From an uncultured Christensenellaceae bacterium (GTDB lineage: Bacteria > Bacillota > Clostridia > Christensenellales > Borkfalkiaceae), in contig CAJUSA010000001.1 in the NCBI GenBank assembly GCA_910589015.1, positions 62,001 through 126,000 on the forward strand: a DNA stretch of 64,000 nucleotides, written 5' to 3'. Shown piece by piece: positions 49,206 through 58,561 of the stretch (positions are counted from its first letter, which is position 1; every line of letters begins with the position of its first letter). The notes beneath the pieces are model-generated. The model was given only the letters and a program-made list of their open reading frames with translations, was not told the origin of the DNA and made no database searches. A program made the position numbers and the translations under genes.

Positions 49206-50267
49206 TTAAAGAGGCTTTTTGCAAAGGCGACCCCCGAGGGTCGAGTACGCGCTCGACGGCGCGAAACTACCGCTCCAATACCACAAACCCGCGTACGAGC
49301 CGTAGACCCAAGCACCACCGACCGCCAAGACCGAGCCGTCCGCGAGCGCGTAGTCGGCAAAGTAGGTTGTCGCCGAGCCGCCGCTTGTTTCGGTTGCGTA
49401 CTGTATAAGGGGGTGGCGATTGAGCGGGGCAACAGTTTTTAACCAACCACTCGACGGGCGGTCGCCGTGATACACATACGGCGACGCGGTTTTGCCTGCC
49501 GCGTATGATTTCGGGTCGGTGCAAACGTAAACTTTCTCGTAATAATTCGAGCCGCCGAACGATATACCGTCGCACCAAGTAAAGGTATTGCCCCACAAAT
49601 TCTCAATGCCGCGATATTTGCAAGCGTGTTTTCCGTCGGTGTTACTTTCCTCCGACCCCGACGGGGTTTTGACCGCGTCCGTCCTGCCTGTTGCAACCGC
49701 CGCCGAATTGCCGTTTGCGTAACCGTACATAATCGACTGCGAGTTTGTGGTTTTCATTTCGACGAGCCACAATTCTTTGATAATCAAGTCGATTAAAAAA
49801 TCATACTGTTGATACCCGTCGCCGTTCGCTTTGCAACCTTTACGGAAGTTATCGGCGGTAATATTTACAAGTACGGTTTTGCCCGATTTCGACTCCACAA
49901 GGGCGGACGAGCCGCTTCCTTCGTACTTGCCGACAAGAATATAATCAAGTTCGTTGCCTTCGCCGTCGATAAAAAGGGTAGTAAACCCTTCGTAACGCAC
50001 GCCCGATATTTGATGTTTGAACGTGCCGTCGGCGTTCTTTGTGATTTTCGCGTAAAATTTCGGTATCTTAATAAATACGTTGCCGTGTTCGTCCGTTACT
50101 TCCTGCATATCGGAGTACGGATAGCAACGGTCAAAGTCGCTTGTAATTTCGCTTGTACCGACCGTTACGTTTAAGCCGACCGCGTCGTCCGTTCGGGTGA
50201 GCGCGGCGGGGTTAGACGACCCGACTTTATCAACGCCGTAAATTTTCGCCTTTTCAAAGTTTAACAT
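49206..50267 (-). CDS. DGR-diversified phage tail/receptor-binding protein with C-type-lectin-like end
   Basis: 353 aa from ATG 50267 (GGAGGCAATTAAA upstream). The C-terminal third has the formylglycine-enzyme/C-lectin type pattern seen in DGR targets: NLWGNTFTWCDG, ASPYVYHGDRPS and LAVGG...GLWYWSG...GGR. The last 43 codons lie in the variable repeat. Compared with the template, 16 residues differ, including all 11 Asn (for example GGAWVYGSYAG against GGNWNNGTNAG). The gene follows the fiber gene at the end of the tail module, so it probably encodes the host-binding tip. Confidence 0.92.
   Translation of the reverse strand: MLNFEKAKIYGVDKVGSSNPAALTRTDDAVGLNVTVGTSEITSDFDRCYPYSDMQEVTDEHGNVFIKIPKFYAKITKNADGTFKHQISGVRYEGFTTLFIDGEGNELDYILVGKYEGSGSSALVESKSGKTVLVNITADNFRKGCKANGDGYQQYDFLIDLIIKELWLVEMKTTNSQSIMYGYANGNSAAVATGRTDAVKTPSGSEESNTDGKHACKYRGIENLWGNTFTWCDGISFGGSNYYEKVYVCTDPKSYAAGKTASPYVYHGDRPSSGWLKTVAPLNRHPLIQYATETSGGSATTYFADYALADGSVLAVGGAWVYGSYAGLWYWSGSFAPSSAYSTLGGRLCKKPL
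49223..49350 (-). repeat. DGR variable repeat (VR)
   Basis: The 3' end of the tail gene, 128 bp, matched to the template repeat. Of 28 T positions in TR 49001-49125, 19 are substituted here (7 to C, 7 to A, 5 to G). The unvaried blocks keep the structural LWYW and VLAVGG residues. Homology breaks at 49351, and at 49222 on the other side. Confidence 0.96.
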
Positions 50268-50268
50268 T

Positions 50269-51375
50269 TTAATTGCCTCCTTCGAGCGCGGTAAGCCGCG
50301 CAATTATACTTTTTAATGCTTTGTCGATTTCGCCGCCGCGCGTATAGCCGACGGCTTTTTCCGCTTCCGCCGCCGCAAACGCATAAATGACGGTTTTTGC
50401 CGCTTCCGCTTCCGTTGCGGTTGTGGCGTTATCGGCGGAGTCGGCGTGCGCCGCTTTTGCGATTTTGTCGCCGCTATGTACAAGGTCGTCGGCGGGGTAC
50501 GTTGCTTGCGGCTCGCCGTTTAACGTAACTTTCGTGCCTTGCTTTTCGGCAATTTGCGTTTCGAGTTCGTTTACTTTTACGGTCGCCGCTTCCGCTTCCG
50601 CCGCCGCGCTGTCGGCGGTTTCTACCGCGTCCGCCGCCGTAGCGTTTGCCGATTTGATTTGCGCGTCAAGCCCGTTTGCGGTTTCGAGTGCTTCGTTTGC
50701 ATTTGTCGCCGCCGCGTTTGCGACCGATACGGCATTATCGGACTTTGTATTTGCGCCGTTTGCCGTGCTAACTGCCGCCGTCGCTTTTGCGTTCGCGTCG
50801 TTCGATGTTGCAACCGCGTTATTTGCTGTTGTAACGGCATTTTCCGACGTGGCGAGCGCATTGTCGATAATTGCCTTCATTGTGGCATAATCGCAAACGG
50901 GCTTTATCAAGCGCGTTAATTTTACGATTTGCGTCCCCGATATTTCAAACGAATATATCGGGAGTTCGTATGCCGTGTTTACGTTGTCCGCTTCCGCCGC
51001 GTAAACGTTGTTTTGTTCGAGTTCACGGTCTAACGCTTCCCACGACGTTTGCACTTTTGCAATGAGTGTTACGTTGCCTTCGTCGGCGGGGTGGTATGTT
51101 TCGATACGCGCCACGACGTAGCCCTTGAACGTGTCGAAAATTTGCGGGCGCAACATTTCGGGGGCGGTAATTTCCGCCATACGCGCACACACAACAAACG
51201 CGCCCGTGCCGACCTGTATTTGATTACCGCCGACAACGCTTGCGGCGAGTTCGTCGCCGTACCCCGTATAATAGCCGTGTGCGTTGTTTTGGTCGATAAA
51301 CCTTGATTTTACTTCAAGCGCGTACAAGTTCGCGTTAAAATTGCTTTGCCCTTGAAAAGTAACGGGTTTTATCAT
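50269..51375 (-). CDS. Phage tail fiber / baseplate appendage protein
   Basis: 368 aa. N-terminal globular part (about 1-165; VKSRFIDQNNAHGYYTGYGDELAAS) resembling baseplate upper or appendage proteins. Then a long Ala/Asn/Thr-rich coiled coil (about 170-275) and a short C-terminal domain ending in a coiled-coil peptide (IDKALKSIIARLTALEG). It ends one base before the DGR target gene, so both parts probably form one receptor-binding structure. Confidence 0.7.
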   Translation of the reverse strand: MIKPVTFQGQSNFNANLYALEVKSRFIDQNNAHGYYTGYGDELAASVVGGNQIQVGTGAFVVCARMAEITAPEMLRPQIFDTFKGYVVARIETYHPADEGNVTLIAKVQTSWEALDRELEQNNVYAAEADNVNTAYELPIYSFEISGTQIVKLTRLIKPVCDYATMKAIIDNALATSENAVTTANNAVATSNDANAKATAAVSTANGANTKSDNAVSVANAAATNANEALETANGLDAQIKSANATAADAVETADSAAAEAEAATVKVNELETQIAEKQGTKVTLNGEPQATYPADDLVHSGDKIAKAAHADSADNATTATEAEAAKTVIYAFAAAEAEKAVGYTRGGEIDKALKSIIARLTALEGGN

Positions 51376-51390
51376 AATTGCGTTGCCTCC

Positions 51391-52569
51391 TTATGCCTTG
51401 ATTATTTCGGTCAAAAGTATTTTCTTAAAACCGAGTTTTATTTTGGTGTTTTCGCCGCTTCCGTTCAACGTGGTTATTTTTTCGCTAATCGGGAGCGTCT
51501 TGTAAAGTTTGCCGTCGTAATAAAGGTCGACCTTCGTATATAACCGATAGCCCGAAAAATCGAGGGGGTCGAGCGTTACGTTGTTGTCAATAATGATGTT
51601 ATCAACGTATCGGGCGTTTGCAAGTTCATTGACGGCGTTAAACTGCGCGTCGGCTAAATACTCGGACTCGTAAAATTTCGCCTTTACGGGGTACAACCTG
51701 CCCGCGACGTTGCCGCTTGCGTCGGCTTGTACGATGTCGTTGTCTTTGGTGCGGTAGTAGTATATCGTCGCAAGGGCGGAAGGGCGGGGCTTGTACTTCG
51801 GGATATAGGCGGGCGAGCCGTCGTCGTTATATACAAGATTGCCCGCGTCGTCGGTCTTTTGCGTGGCGGTGTAAATGATGTTGCCGTCCGCGTCCGTTTC
51901 GGGCGTTTCTACGTTGTATTTGATAGTTGCAACCGCTTTGTTTGTCGTTGCCGATGTAGTTGTCAACTCATACAAAAAGTCGCTTAAATTGATTGCCACG
52001 CGGTCGTTACACTTAACGAACGTAAAAACGATTTTGCCCGCCGCCACGTCGTAATAACTTTCGATGTTATACTCGTAATATTTCAAGTAGCATTTCAAAA
52101 ACTTGTACGCGTTTACGAATTGATACGTCCCTTGCAAACTGCCGTATGTTTCGGTCGTATCGGTGTTATCGGTAGGAATTACGACCTCGACGGGTATCTT
52201 GCGAATAGCCGCGTCCGCGCCGTCGAAAACCGCCGCCTTCACGCGTTCGTATATTTTCGATAGCCGCCCGTCAAAACTGCCGTCGGCGGTAAAATCAAGT
52301 AATATTTCGGTGTCCCACAATGTTTTGAAGTCAAGCCCTTTAATTTTGCGTTTGTTGTTTTCGGGCGTGATTTCGTCGGCAAAGCAAGCGTATTTATAAT
52401 TGCCCGCGTCGTCGTTCAATACGGCGATTTTTGCGTCGTTAATATCAACGTCGTTTACGCCTTCGGCGGTAAACGAGTCAAGGTCATACACGCGCACGGT
52501 GGAGTCATACGTTGCGTTGTCGACGTTCGTTATGTGGGTTTTGTTTTCGTCGTAAATTGCGATGTACAC
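51391..52569 (-). CDS. Tail-associated protein (Tal / prophage endopeptidase tail family)
   Basis: 392 aa. Gene-position and N-terminal beta-rich fold (YIAIYDENKTHITNVDNATYD) fit the gp27-like baseplate hub of siphoviruses, between Dit and the fiber. No lytic active site is visible. Confidence 0.65.
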   Translation of the reverse strand: MYIAIYDENKTHITNVDNATYDSTVRVYDLDSFTAEGVNDVDINDAKIAVLNDDAGNYKYACFADEITPENNKRKIKGLDFKTLWDTEILLDFTADGSFDGRLSKIYERVKAAVFDGADAAIRKIPVEVVIPTDNTDTTETYGSLQGTYQFVNAYKFLKCYLKYYEYNIESYYDVAAGKIVFTFVKCNDRVAINLSDFLYELTTTSATTNKAVATIKYNVETPETDADGNIIYTATQKTDDAGNLVYNDDGSPAYIPKYKPRPSALATIYYYRTKDNDIVQADASGNVAGRLYPVKAKFYESEYLADAQFNAVNELANARYVDNIIIDNNVTLDPLDFSGYRLYTKVDLYYDGKLYKTLPISEKITTLNGSGENTKIKLGFKKILLTEIIKA

Positions 52570-52580
52570 GCGCCGCCTCC

Positions 52581-53435
52581 TTAATCGAATAAAAACCGCT
52601 TTATCGACATTTCGATTGCGCCGCCGTCGTCGGCGGTCATATTCGACCCGATGTAATACTCGCCCTGCGGCAAGTACAAAAACGATTGCTTTGTTTTATC
52701 GGTCAAGCCGTAACCGTTGCGAGTCGCGCCGCTTACGGTGTCGGTAACGGTTATTTTTTTAGTAGTGGGGTCAATTACAATTTCCGTGCCTTCGGCGTTG
52801 TTCGTCGCAAGCGATATTTCGGCAATGACTTTGTCGTTCATATCCGCCAAGTAAAGGCGGATATTTTCGGCGATGTCGCCCGATATTTTTATAATAATAG
52901 GCGCGTCCACAAAAAACGGGTTAGATACCTTATATTTGTTTTTGAAAACCATACCCGCAAAACCAAAAGGGAAGTGCAAAGGGAAGGACGACGCGGCGAC
53001 CGTTTTCTTTAAGGCGAACGACTCCTCGACGCGTTCGTACCAATACGTTTGACGGTCAAAAGTAAAGGTTTCAACAAATATGCCGTCGGCGTTCTTTTCC
53101 GTTTTCGGCATTGCGTTTGATACCACCTCGCAAAATTTATCGGTAACGCCGTCGTTGTATTCAAACAAAAACGGCGATGTACCGCACTCGGCAAGGAATA
53201 ACGACAAACTTTTGTAATTGCCGTAACCGTTCGAGCCGTCGGCGTTAAAATATATTGCGAGTTGTATTTGTTCAAAGTCGGGTTTTACGTTCGTTAAATG
53301 CTTGCCTTTTTCGCTTTCTTTGTAGGATAACGAAAACTTGTTACCGAGTCCCGTAGGCTCGGCGGCAAGCGCGGTTTCGCCGTTAAGGTCAAACGACTTT
53401 GATTTATCGTAAGTGTGCAAAATAAATCGACGCAT
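52581..53435 (-). CDS. Distal tail protein (Dit)
   Basis: 284 aa. N-terminal domain with SFDLNGETALAAEPTGLGNKF and a galectin-like C-terminal domain (about 150-284). Position after the tape measure gene and overlap of one base with its stop (TAATG) are typical of Dit, the hub between tail tube and baseplate. Confidence 0.75.
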   Translation of the reverse strand: MRRFILHTYDKSKSFDLNGETALAAEPTGLGNKFSLSYKESEKGKHLTNVKPDFEQIQLAIYFNADGSNGYGNYKSLSLFLAECGTSPFLFEYNDGVTDKFCEVVSNAMPKTEKNADGIFVETFTFDRQTYWYERVEESFALKKTVAASSFPLHFPFGFAGMVFKNKYKVSNPFFVDAPIIIKISGDIAENIRLYLADMNDKVIAEISLATNNAEGTEIVIDPTTKKITVTDTVSGATRNGYGLTDKTKQSFLYLPQGEYYIGSNMTADDGGAIEMSIKRFLFD

Positions 53436-55597
53436 TACATCGCCTCCGCAAGTTTGATGTTGATGTCCCGAACGAGCGCGTCCGTGTCGACTTCCGCCGC
53501 ATAGTTTTGTATCGTAACCGTGATATTTTGCGTTTTGTTCGTGGTGCTGTTATCGTAGTTGTAAGTATCGCCGTATGTACTGCCGCCGTTGCCGCCGTCG
53601 TAAACCGTGCCGCCGCCCGCGCCCGATGTGTCGGGCGGGGTGGAGTCGATAATCGCGTTTACGTCGTCCATACTTTCAATATCGCTTGTATCAATGCGTA
53701 ACTTAACTTCGGCAATGCGGTCGATGTGAACGCCAAGCCAACCGAGCGCACCGTTTACGCCGTCGATAAGCCCGTTTATAATGCCGATAACAAAGTTAAT
53801 TGCGTCCTCGATAAAACCCAAAACAAAATTGATTACTTTTACAACGCCGTTAAATATCGTCGTAACGACTTTGCCGAAAATCGAAAACAACGGAGTAAGC
53901 CAACCGAGCAACGTGCCGAGTACCTTTAACGGCACTTGCAACGCCTGTAAACAAAGTTTAATCGGGATAAGCGCAACACTCAAAAGGGGTTGCAAAACGC
54001 TAAATAACGCCGATATTGCCGTTTGTATAGGCATTAAAAACATATCGACGGCAAGCGAGAGCATATCAAAAAGCGGTTGCAATATGCCGAAAATCATATT
54101 GATTATATCGACGAACGGTTGCAACGCCTCCGATACAAGATTGACGACGACCGCCAATATACCGCCGACAAGGTCGATTATCGGTTGTATGATTTGCATA
54201 ATCAAGTCGAGTACAAGCATAACCGCGTCAAGCGCGGGTTTTAATGCTTCGCCGAGCGTCGATATAAGGTTGTTTATCGCTTCGCGGAAGGCTTCGCATT
54301 TCGTATATAACAAAATAAGAATTGCCACAACTGCCGCGATAATTAAAATAATCGGGTTTGCGGCAAGCGCGTCAAGCCCCGCCTTCAGCGACGGCAATAT
54401 TTTTATGATGTTGCCGACTGCGCCGACAAGTTTGCCGATACCAAGCGTTAAGGGCGCAAGGGCGGCAACGACGAGCATTGCCTTTAACGCAAACGATTGT
54501 TGCGACACCGATAAACTATTAAACCACTCGGCAAGTTTTTGTAATTTCGGTATCAAGTTCGTTTGTATGTTTTCGGCGAGTCGCTGTATAAGCGGCGCAA
54601 GGGACGCGCCGATTTGCGCGGCAACGCCTTTTAACGATTGCTTTACTAAATAAAGCGTGTCGTCGAGTGTTGCAAGCGCGGCGACCTGTTCGTTTGATAA
54701 CGCGCCGATTTGTTCAAATTCGCCCTTAAATTGATTGATTGCGTCCGACCCCGCGTTAAGATACGGCAACATTTGATTTGCGATTTTGTCGCCGAAAATC
54801 TCGTTTGCGTATGCCGCTTGCAAGGTTTTGTCCTGCATATTCGACAACGCGGTAAGTATGCCGTCAAACATTGCCTCTTTGTTTTCAAAATCGGCAATAT
54901 TGATACCGAGCGATTGCAAGGCTTTTGACGCGTTGTTTACCGTACCCGTCGATAAGTCCAAAAGGGCGGCACGCCCTTTTATAAGTGCTTTTTCAAATAC
55001 CGCCCACTCGACCCCGCATTGCGCCGTAACGTATTGATACTCTTGTACTTTTTCGGCGGATATGCCGAGCCGCAAAGATAAGTCGTCGATTTCCGCGCCC
55101 GTTGCGGCGGTTGTAACGCCCAACGCGCCGAGTCCCGTAACCGCGCCCGCCGCAAGGGTGGAGAGGGGCGTTAATGCACGACCCACGCCCGATATTGCGC
55201 CGCCGAGTTTTGATACGTTGTTGCCGACCTGCGTAAACTGTATTGCGTTGATTTTTTCGAGTTGCTGTTGTAACTGCTGTCCTTGCAATTCGGTTTTTGC
55301 GAGTTCGCTTTGTAACTTACGGTACGCGTCGGTGTCGATGTTGCCCGTATCTTCCAAGTACGACAAACGGCGGCGCAACGCGTCCGCATTTGCCGCCGTT
55401 TGGTCGATTGCCTGTTGAGCGACCTTTTGCGCCCGCGCGAATTTATCCGCGTCAAACTTTAATTCGAGGCTTTTTTGCAATGCGTTTAATTCGGTTTGCG
55501 ACGATTGCGCCGCCTTCCGCATTGACGACATTTCTTTATTGAACGACGACGCGTCCGCGCCGATTTCAACGGTTAAGCCGCGTATTGTGTCCGCCAT
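53435..55597 (-). CDS. Phage tail tape measure protein
   Basis: 720 aa. N-terminal coiled coil (about 10-115), a TMP core with a phage-related minor tail segment (about 130-330), then several hydrophobic helices (about 370-590) and a Gly-rich end. About 720 residues predicts a tail near 105-110 nm by the usual 0.15 nm per residue rule. Follows the chaperone genes. Confidence 0.92.
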   Translation of the reverse strand: MADTIRGLTVEIGADASSFNKEMSSMRKAAQSSQTELNALQKSLELKFDADKFARAQKVAQQAIDQTAANADALRRRLSYLEDTGNIDTDAYRKLQSELAKTELQGQQLQQQLEKINAIQFTQVGNNVSKLGGAISGVGRALTPLSTLAAGAVTGLGALGVTTAATGAEIDDLSLRLGISAEKVQEYQYVTAQCGVEWAVFEKALIKGRAALLDLSTGTVNNASKALQSLGINIADFENKEAMFDGILTALSNMQDKTLQAAYANEIFGDKIANQMLPYLNAGSDAINQFKGEFEQIGALSNEQVAALATLDDTLYLVKQSLKGVAAQIGASLAPLIQRLAENIQTNLIPKLQKLAEWFNSLSVSQQSFALKAMLVVAALAPLTLGIGKLVGAVGNIIKILPSLKAGLDALAANPIILIIAAVVAILILLYTKCEAFREAINNLISTLGEALKPALDAVMLVLDLIMQIIQPIIDLVGGILAVVVNLVSEALQPFVDIINMIFGILQPLFDMLSLAVDMFLMPIQTAISALFSVLQPLLSVALIPIKLCLQALQVPLKVLGTLLGWLTPLFSIFGKVVTTIFNGVVKVINFVLGFIEDAINFVIGIINGLIDGVNGALGWLGVHIDRIAEVKLRIDTSDIESMDDVNAIIDSTPPDTSGAGGGTVYDGGNGGSTYGDTYNYDNSTTNKTQNITVTIQNYAAEVDTDALVRDINIKLAEAM

Positions 55598-55600
55598 AGT

Positions 55601-55921
55601 TTAGCCTCCTGTTAAAAATTTGACCGCCTCCGCCGCCGATACATCACGCACGGCGTACCCGCGTTTTTGATTTTTCGCTTTTTGTGCCTGTTGTATCGCG
55701 TGTTTTAAGTTCGCAATATCAATCGACATTATCAAAACGTAAAGGTCGTTAAAATGTGATTGTGTGATAATAACGTCGGGTATTTTATGCTCGACGCATT
55801 TTTGCATAATGGTTATATAGCGCGGCACGGGTAGGGGCGGGCGGCTATCGGGTTGCGGGTTTAATTTTACCCACATATCCAATAACCGCGTGTATTCCTG
55901 CCCGTGCGTTACGAGTTTTTT
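55601..55921 (-). CDS. -1 frameshift extension of the tail assembly chaperone
   Basis: About 100 residues read in the -1 frame after the heptamer A-AAA-AAC (55921-55915) at the end of the preceding gene. The -1 frame is open from the heptamer (CTC GTA ACG...) to the stop at 55601; alone it would have only a TTG start without a ribosome-binding site. The layout equals the gpG/gpGT pair of lambda and many siphoviruses. Confidence 0.75.
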   Translation of the reverse strand, partial: KKLVTHGQEYTRLLDMWVKLNPQPDSRPPLPVPRYITIMQKCVEHKIPDVIITQSHFNDLYVLIMSIDIANLKHAIQQAQKAKNQKRGYAVRDVSAAEAVKFLTGG

Positions 55922-56304
55922 GCGTCGGTGGTTGCCGTGTTCAACGCGATGTCGAAAACAAACTTGATTTTGTTTACAAGTTCTTTCAAATATTCGGTAT
56001 CGGCAAGGTCGAATAACTGCAAAAACGCGTCGTAATTTTCGATTTCGTCGCTAACGATAAAGCAATAAATCGCTTTAAGCCCCGACAAAACTCGCACCGC
56101 GTCCGTTATGCCCGCTTTTTGTATGCGTTCAACATAGTTAAAAAGCGTTTCCGTTTTTGCGTTGTTCGAGAAGTTCTCTTCCCAACGCTTCTCGGCTAAA
56201 ACCGACGTGTCGATTTTAACCTTGATTGTGCGCTTGTTTACGACGATTTTTTTTGCCGCTTCGTCGAGTTCTTTTTCAAGTACGGGTAAAGTGGTGTTAA
56301 TCAT
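55909..56304 (-). CDS. Tail assembly chaperone (G-type)
   Basis: 131 aa, helical, acidic, follows the tail tube gene. The last codons GCA AAA AAC TCG TAA contain the slippery heptamer, so a fraction of ribosomes should shift to the -1 frame and make the longer GT form. GGAGGG precedes the start. Confidence 0.8.
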   Translation of the reverse strand: MINTTLPVLEKELDEAAKKIVVNKRTIKVKIDTSVLAEKRWEENFSNNAKTETLFNYVERIQKAGITDAVRVLSGLKAIYCFIVSDEIENYDAFLQLFDLADTEYLKELVNKIKFVFDIALNTATTDAKNS

Positions 56305-56322
56305 AATTTTGCCCTCCGTGCG

Positions 56323-56979
56323 TTACGCTTCCGTGTCCGCACCCGCAAGCATTTTCGGGATAACGACCGCTTTACCAAACTCGGCGTAACCGTCCATATC
56401 GGGCGTTTTTGTCAACTTCCATACGCGGCGCGTATTGCCCTTACTGTCGACGTAAACCTTGCCGTCTGCCGCAAGCGCGTCAATACCTTTAATTTTAAGC
56501 GGAGTATCAAACGAGGACTCGTTAATTTCGCCGTTGTTTTGGTCGTAACTTTCCGACGGGCGGGTAGATGTTACGCCGTACAACATACATTTTGCAACCG
56601 AGATTTCGTTGTCGCCGTCCATTTCGCACACTTCAAAATAAATGACGTGCGGCGTGTTTTTGGTCGGCTTTATATCGGCAAGCCCGCTTTCGAGTAACAT
56701 TTTGCGTCCGCACGCGATTTCGTATGCGTTGCAAATATTGTTTTGCGTGAGCGTTCCTGTTTGCCCTTTTTCGTTGACGTAAGAGATTATGCACTCGCCG
56801 TCGCCGTAAACTTCCTTTTCGGACGCGTCCGTTTCGAGTGCCATTTTGGTTGATGTACCCATAGACACAAAGTCGCCCCAACTGCCGTCGGCGGTAGGGA
56901 AGGCATACTTCGCGTTGCGGATATTAAAACGAATAAGATTTTGCGTCGGCGTTGCCGCCGCGTTTTTGGGTTGTGTCAT
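56323..56979 (-). CDS. Major tail tube protein
   Basis: 218 aa from ATG 56979 (GGAGGTAA upstream). Beta-rich with the pattern of phi13-type major tail proteins (ITYVNEKGQTGT-like and VIYFEVCEMDGD segments). Position between the gp10-like gene and the chaperones fits. Confidence 0.8.
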   Translation of the reverse strand: MTQPKNAAATPTQNLIRFNIRNAKYAFPTADGSWGDFVSMGTSTKMALETDASEKEVYGDGECIISYVNEKGQTGTLTQNNICNAYEIACGRKMLLESGLADIKPTKNTPHVIYFEVCEMDGDNEISVAKCMLYGVTSTRPSESYDQNNGEINESSFDTPLKIKGIDALAADGKVYVDSKGNTRRVWKLTKTPDMDGYAEFGKAVVIPKMLAGADTEA

Positions 56980-56983
56980 AAGA

Positions 56984-57418
56984 CTATTTACCTCCGTGTT
57001 TAATGGTGTTTTTGATTGCTTCAAAGATTTGCGACTCCGTGCTGTCAAAACAATTTCGTATAAAACCGTTATGCGGGTTGTCGCTGTATTCCAACACGTT
57101 TGACAAGGGAACGTCGCTCCGTGCTTCGCCTTTTGTGCCGTCTTTCGTTTTACGCCGCACGTCGCCGCTTGCAACGCGCGTATTACCGACATAACGGCGG
57201 TCTTTGTACTTTGTCTTGATTTGCCAAGACTGCGCCATTTTGCCCGTGTCGCGGGGCGTTGCCGCTTCGACCGCGCCTTTGAAAACCTCCGCGCCCGCTT
57301 GTACGGCTTTTTGCCGCGTATCAAAAGACGCGTGTTGAAAATCGGTTAATATTTCCGTCAATGCTTCGGGCAACTTGTCGAGCGGTATGTTACCCGTCGA
57401 TATGCCTTTATTTGCCAT
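56984..57418 (-). CDS. HK97 gp10-like tail completion protein
   Basis: 144 aa from ATG 57418, overlapping the preceding gene by 11 bases. Has TPRDTGKMAQSWQIK and LEYSDNPHNGFIR, typical of the gp10 family (neck/tail joining). Confidence 0.85.
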   Translation of the reverse strand: MANKGISTGNIPLDKLPEALTEILTDFQHASFDTRQKAVQAGAEVFKGAVEAATPRDTGKMAQSWQIKTKYKDRRYVGNTRVASGDVRRKTKDGTKGEARSDVPLSNVLEYSDNPHNGFIRNCFDSTESQIFEAIKNTIKHGGK

Positions 57419-57824
57419 AATCAACCGCCCCCACATAAACAAACTCCATATTGACCCCGCGATAGCGATTGTCGCCGTCGGGTATATCGGTTTCGTCGTT
57501 TGCAATGCGGAAGTGCGGGTCGGCTATTATCGCGCGTTTGATTGCCTTTAAGCGTTCGTCGACTCCCGAATAGCGGGGGTCGGTTTTTTCGTACAAGTAA
57601 TAATAATTCACGTCGATGTACACGCGGCGCGTCAATGCGTTGCCGTCGCCGTATGTTTTCGGGGTGTTCGATACAACGCGATAAACAACGTACTCGTCGT
57701 TGTTTACCTTGACTTGCATATTTTCGATACTTTCCGTTTTAACCCGCCGCAAGTGGTTTGACAAAACCCCGAACGGGAGGAGGGTGGTATCGAGTATTTG
57801 TTGTATGACCGCCGTTACGTTCAT
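57408..57824 (-). CDS. Tail terminator-like protein
   Basis: 138 aa with VYRVVSNTPKTYGDGN and RRVYIDVNYYYL, as in DUF806/tail-terminator proteins that cap the tube. Overlaps the head closure gene by one base. Confidence 0.65.
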   Translation of the reverse strand: MNVTAVIQQILDTTLLPFGVLSNHLRRVKTESIENMQVKVNNDEYVVYRVVSNTPKTYGDGNALTRRVYIDVNYYYLYEKTDPRYSGVDERLKAIKRAIIADPHFRIANDETDIPDGDNRYRGVNMEFVYVGAVDYGK

Positions 57825-58234
57825 TATTTGCCCTCGTACTTTTTAACTTGCATTTCAATCATTTTGTTTTGATTGAGATAATTGTCCGCCGCCGACGCAA
57901 GACAAAACGTGTGCGCTTCGTCCTGTATGCCGTAAAGGTAAATGCGCACGTCCGACGTAATGAGCGCGTCGTAAACGGCTTTTACATAAGGCATACGCAA
58001 ACGGGCGGGGCGGATAACGCCGTCGGCTTGCTGTTTTAATGCGGCTTGCCCGTAGGAGTTCAACCACTCGCAATAAAAGCAATCGGTCGTAATAGGCGAG
58101 CCGCTTTCGTCCTCGCCTATATTGACCGCGATTGTTTCCCACGTTGTCGCCGCGCCTTTGCCCGCGATGTGCCGCGTCCGCTGTACGGCGAATTTAACAA
58201 GCGTGCGTCTTTCGTTGACTGTTTGTTTCGCCAT
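57824..58234 (-). CDS. Head closure / head-tail adaptor protein
   Basis: 136 aa. The RTRHIAGKGAATTWETIAVNIG and WLNSYGQAALKQQADG segments fit the SPP1 gp16 or HK97 gp7-like closure proteins. Position between connector and tail terminator agrees. Confidence 0.65.
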   Translation of the reverse strand: MAKQTVNERRTLVKFAVQRTRHIAGKGAATTWETIAVNIGEDESGSPITTDCFYCEWLNSYGQAALKQQADGVIRPARLRMPYVKAVYDALITSDVRIYLYGIQDEAHTFCLASAADNYLNQNKMIEMQVKKYEGK

Positions 58235-58235
58235 A

Positions 58236-58496
58236 TTACTTCCTCAACTGCGCGATAAGCGCGACAACCATACCGTCGTTTTTTATAACCGTGTCGGGTA
58301 CGTTTTTATCGAACGCGTCGGCGAATAAGGCTTTGACAGCGTATGCCCGTTGCGTACCTAAACGGTCGCGCGGTACGCCGCTTTCAACCATAAACTCCTC
58401 CGCAAGTTCAATATAGCCCTGCACGGTTTGTCTTAACTGCGGGTCAGCCCCAAAATAGCCCAATTTATATAAGATGTTGTCGACTTCTTGTTGCAT
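58236..58496 (-). CDS. Head-tail connector protein (gp6/gp15-like)
   Basis: 86 aa, helical, beginning MQQEVDNILYKLGYFG; fits small connector proteins that bind the portal. GGAGGT precedes the start. Confidence 0.65.
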   Translation of the reverse strand: MQQEVDNILYKLGYFGADPQLRQTVQGYIELAEEFMVESGVPRDRLGTQRAYAVKALFADAFDKNVPDTVIKNDGMVVALIAQLRK

Positions 58497-58561
58497 TTCG
58501 ACCTCCTAACGTAATACCGTTTCGTATCGGCTTTTGCGCCGACCCGCAATCAAAACCGATG

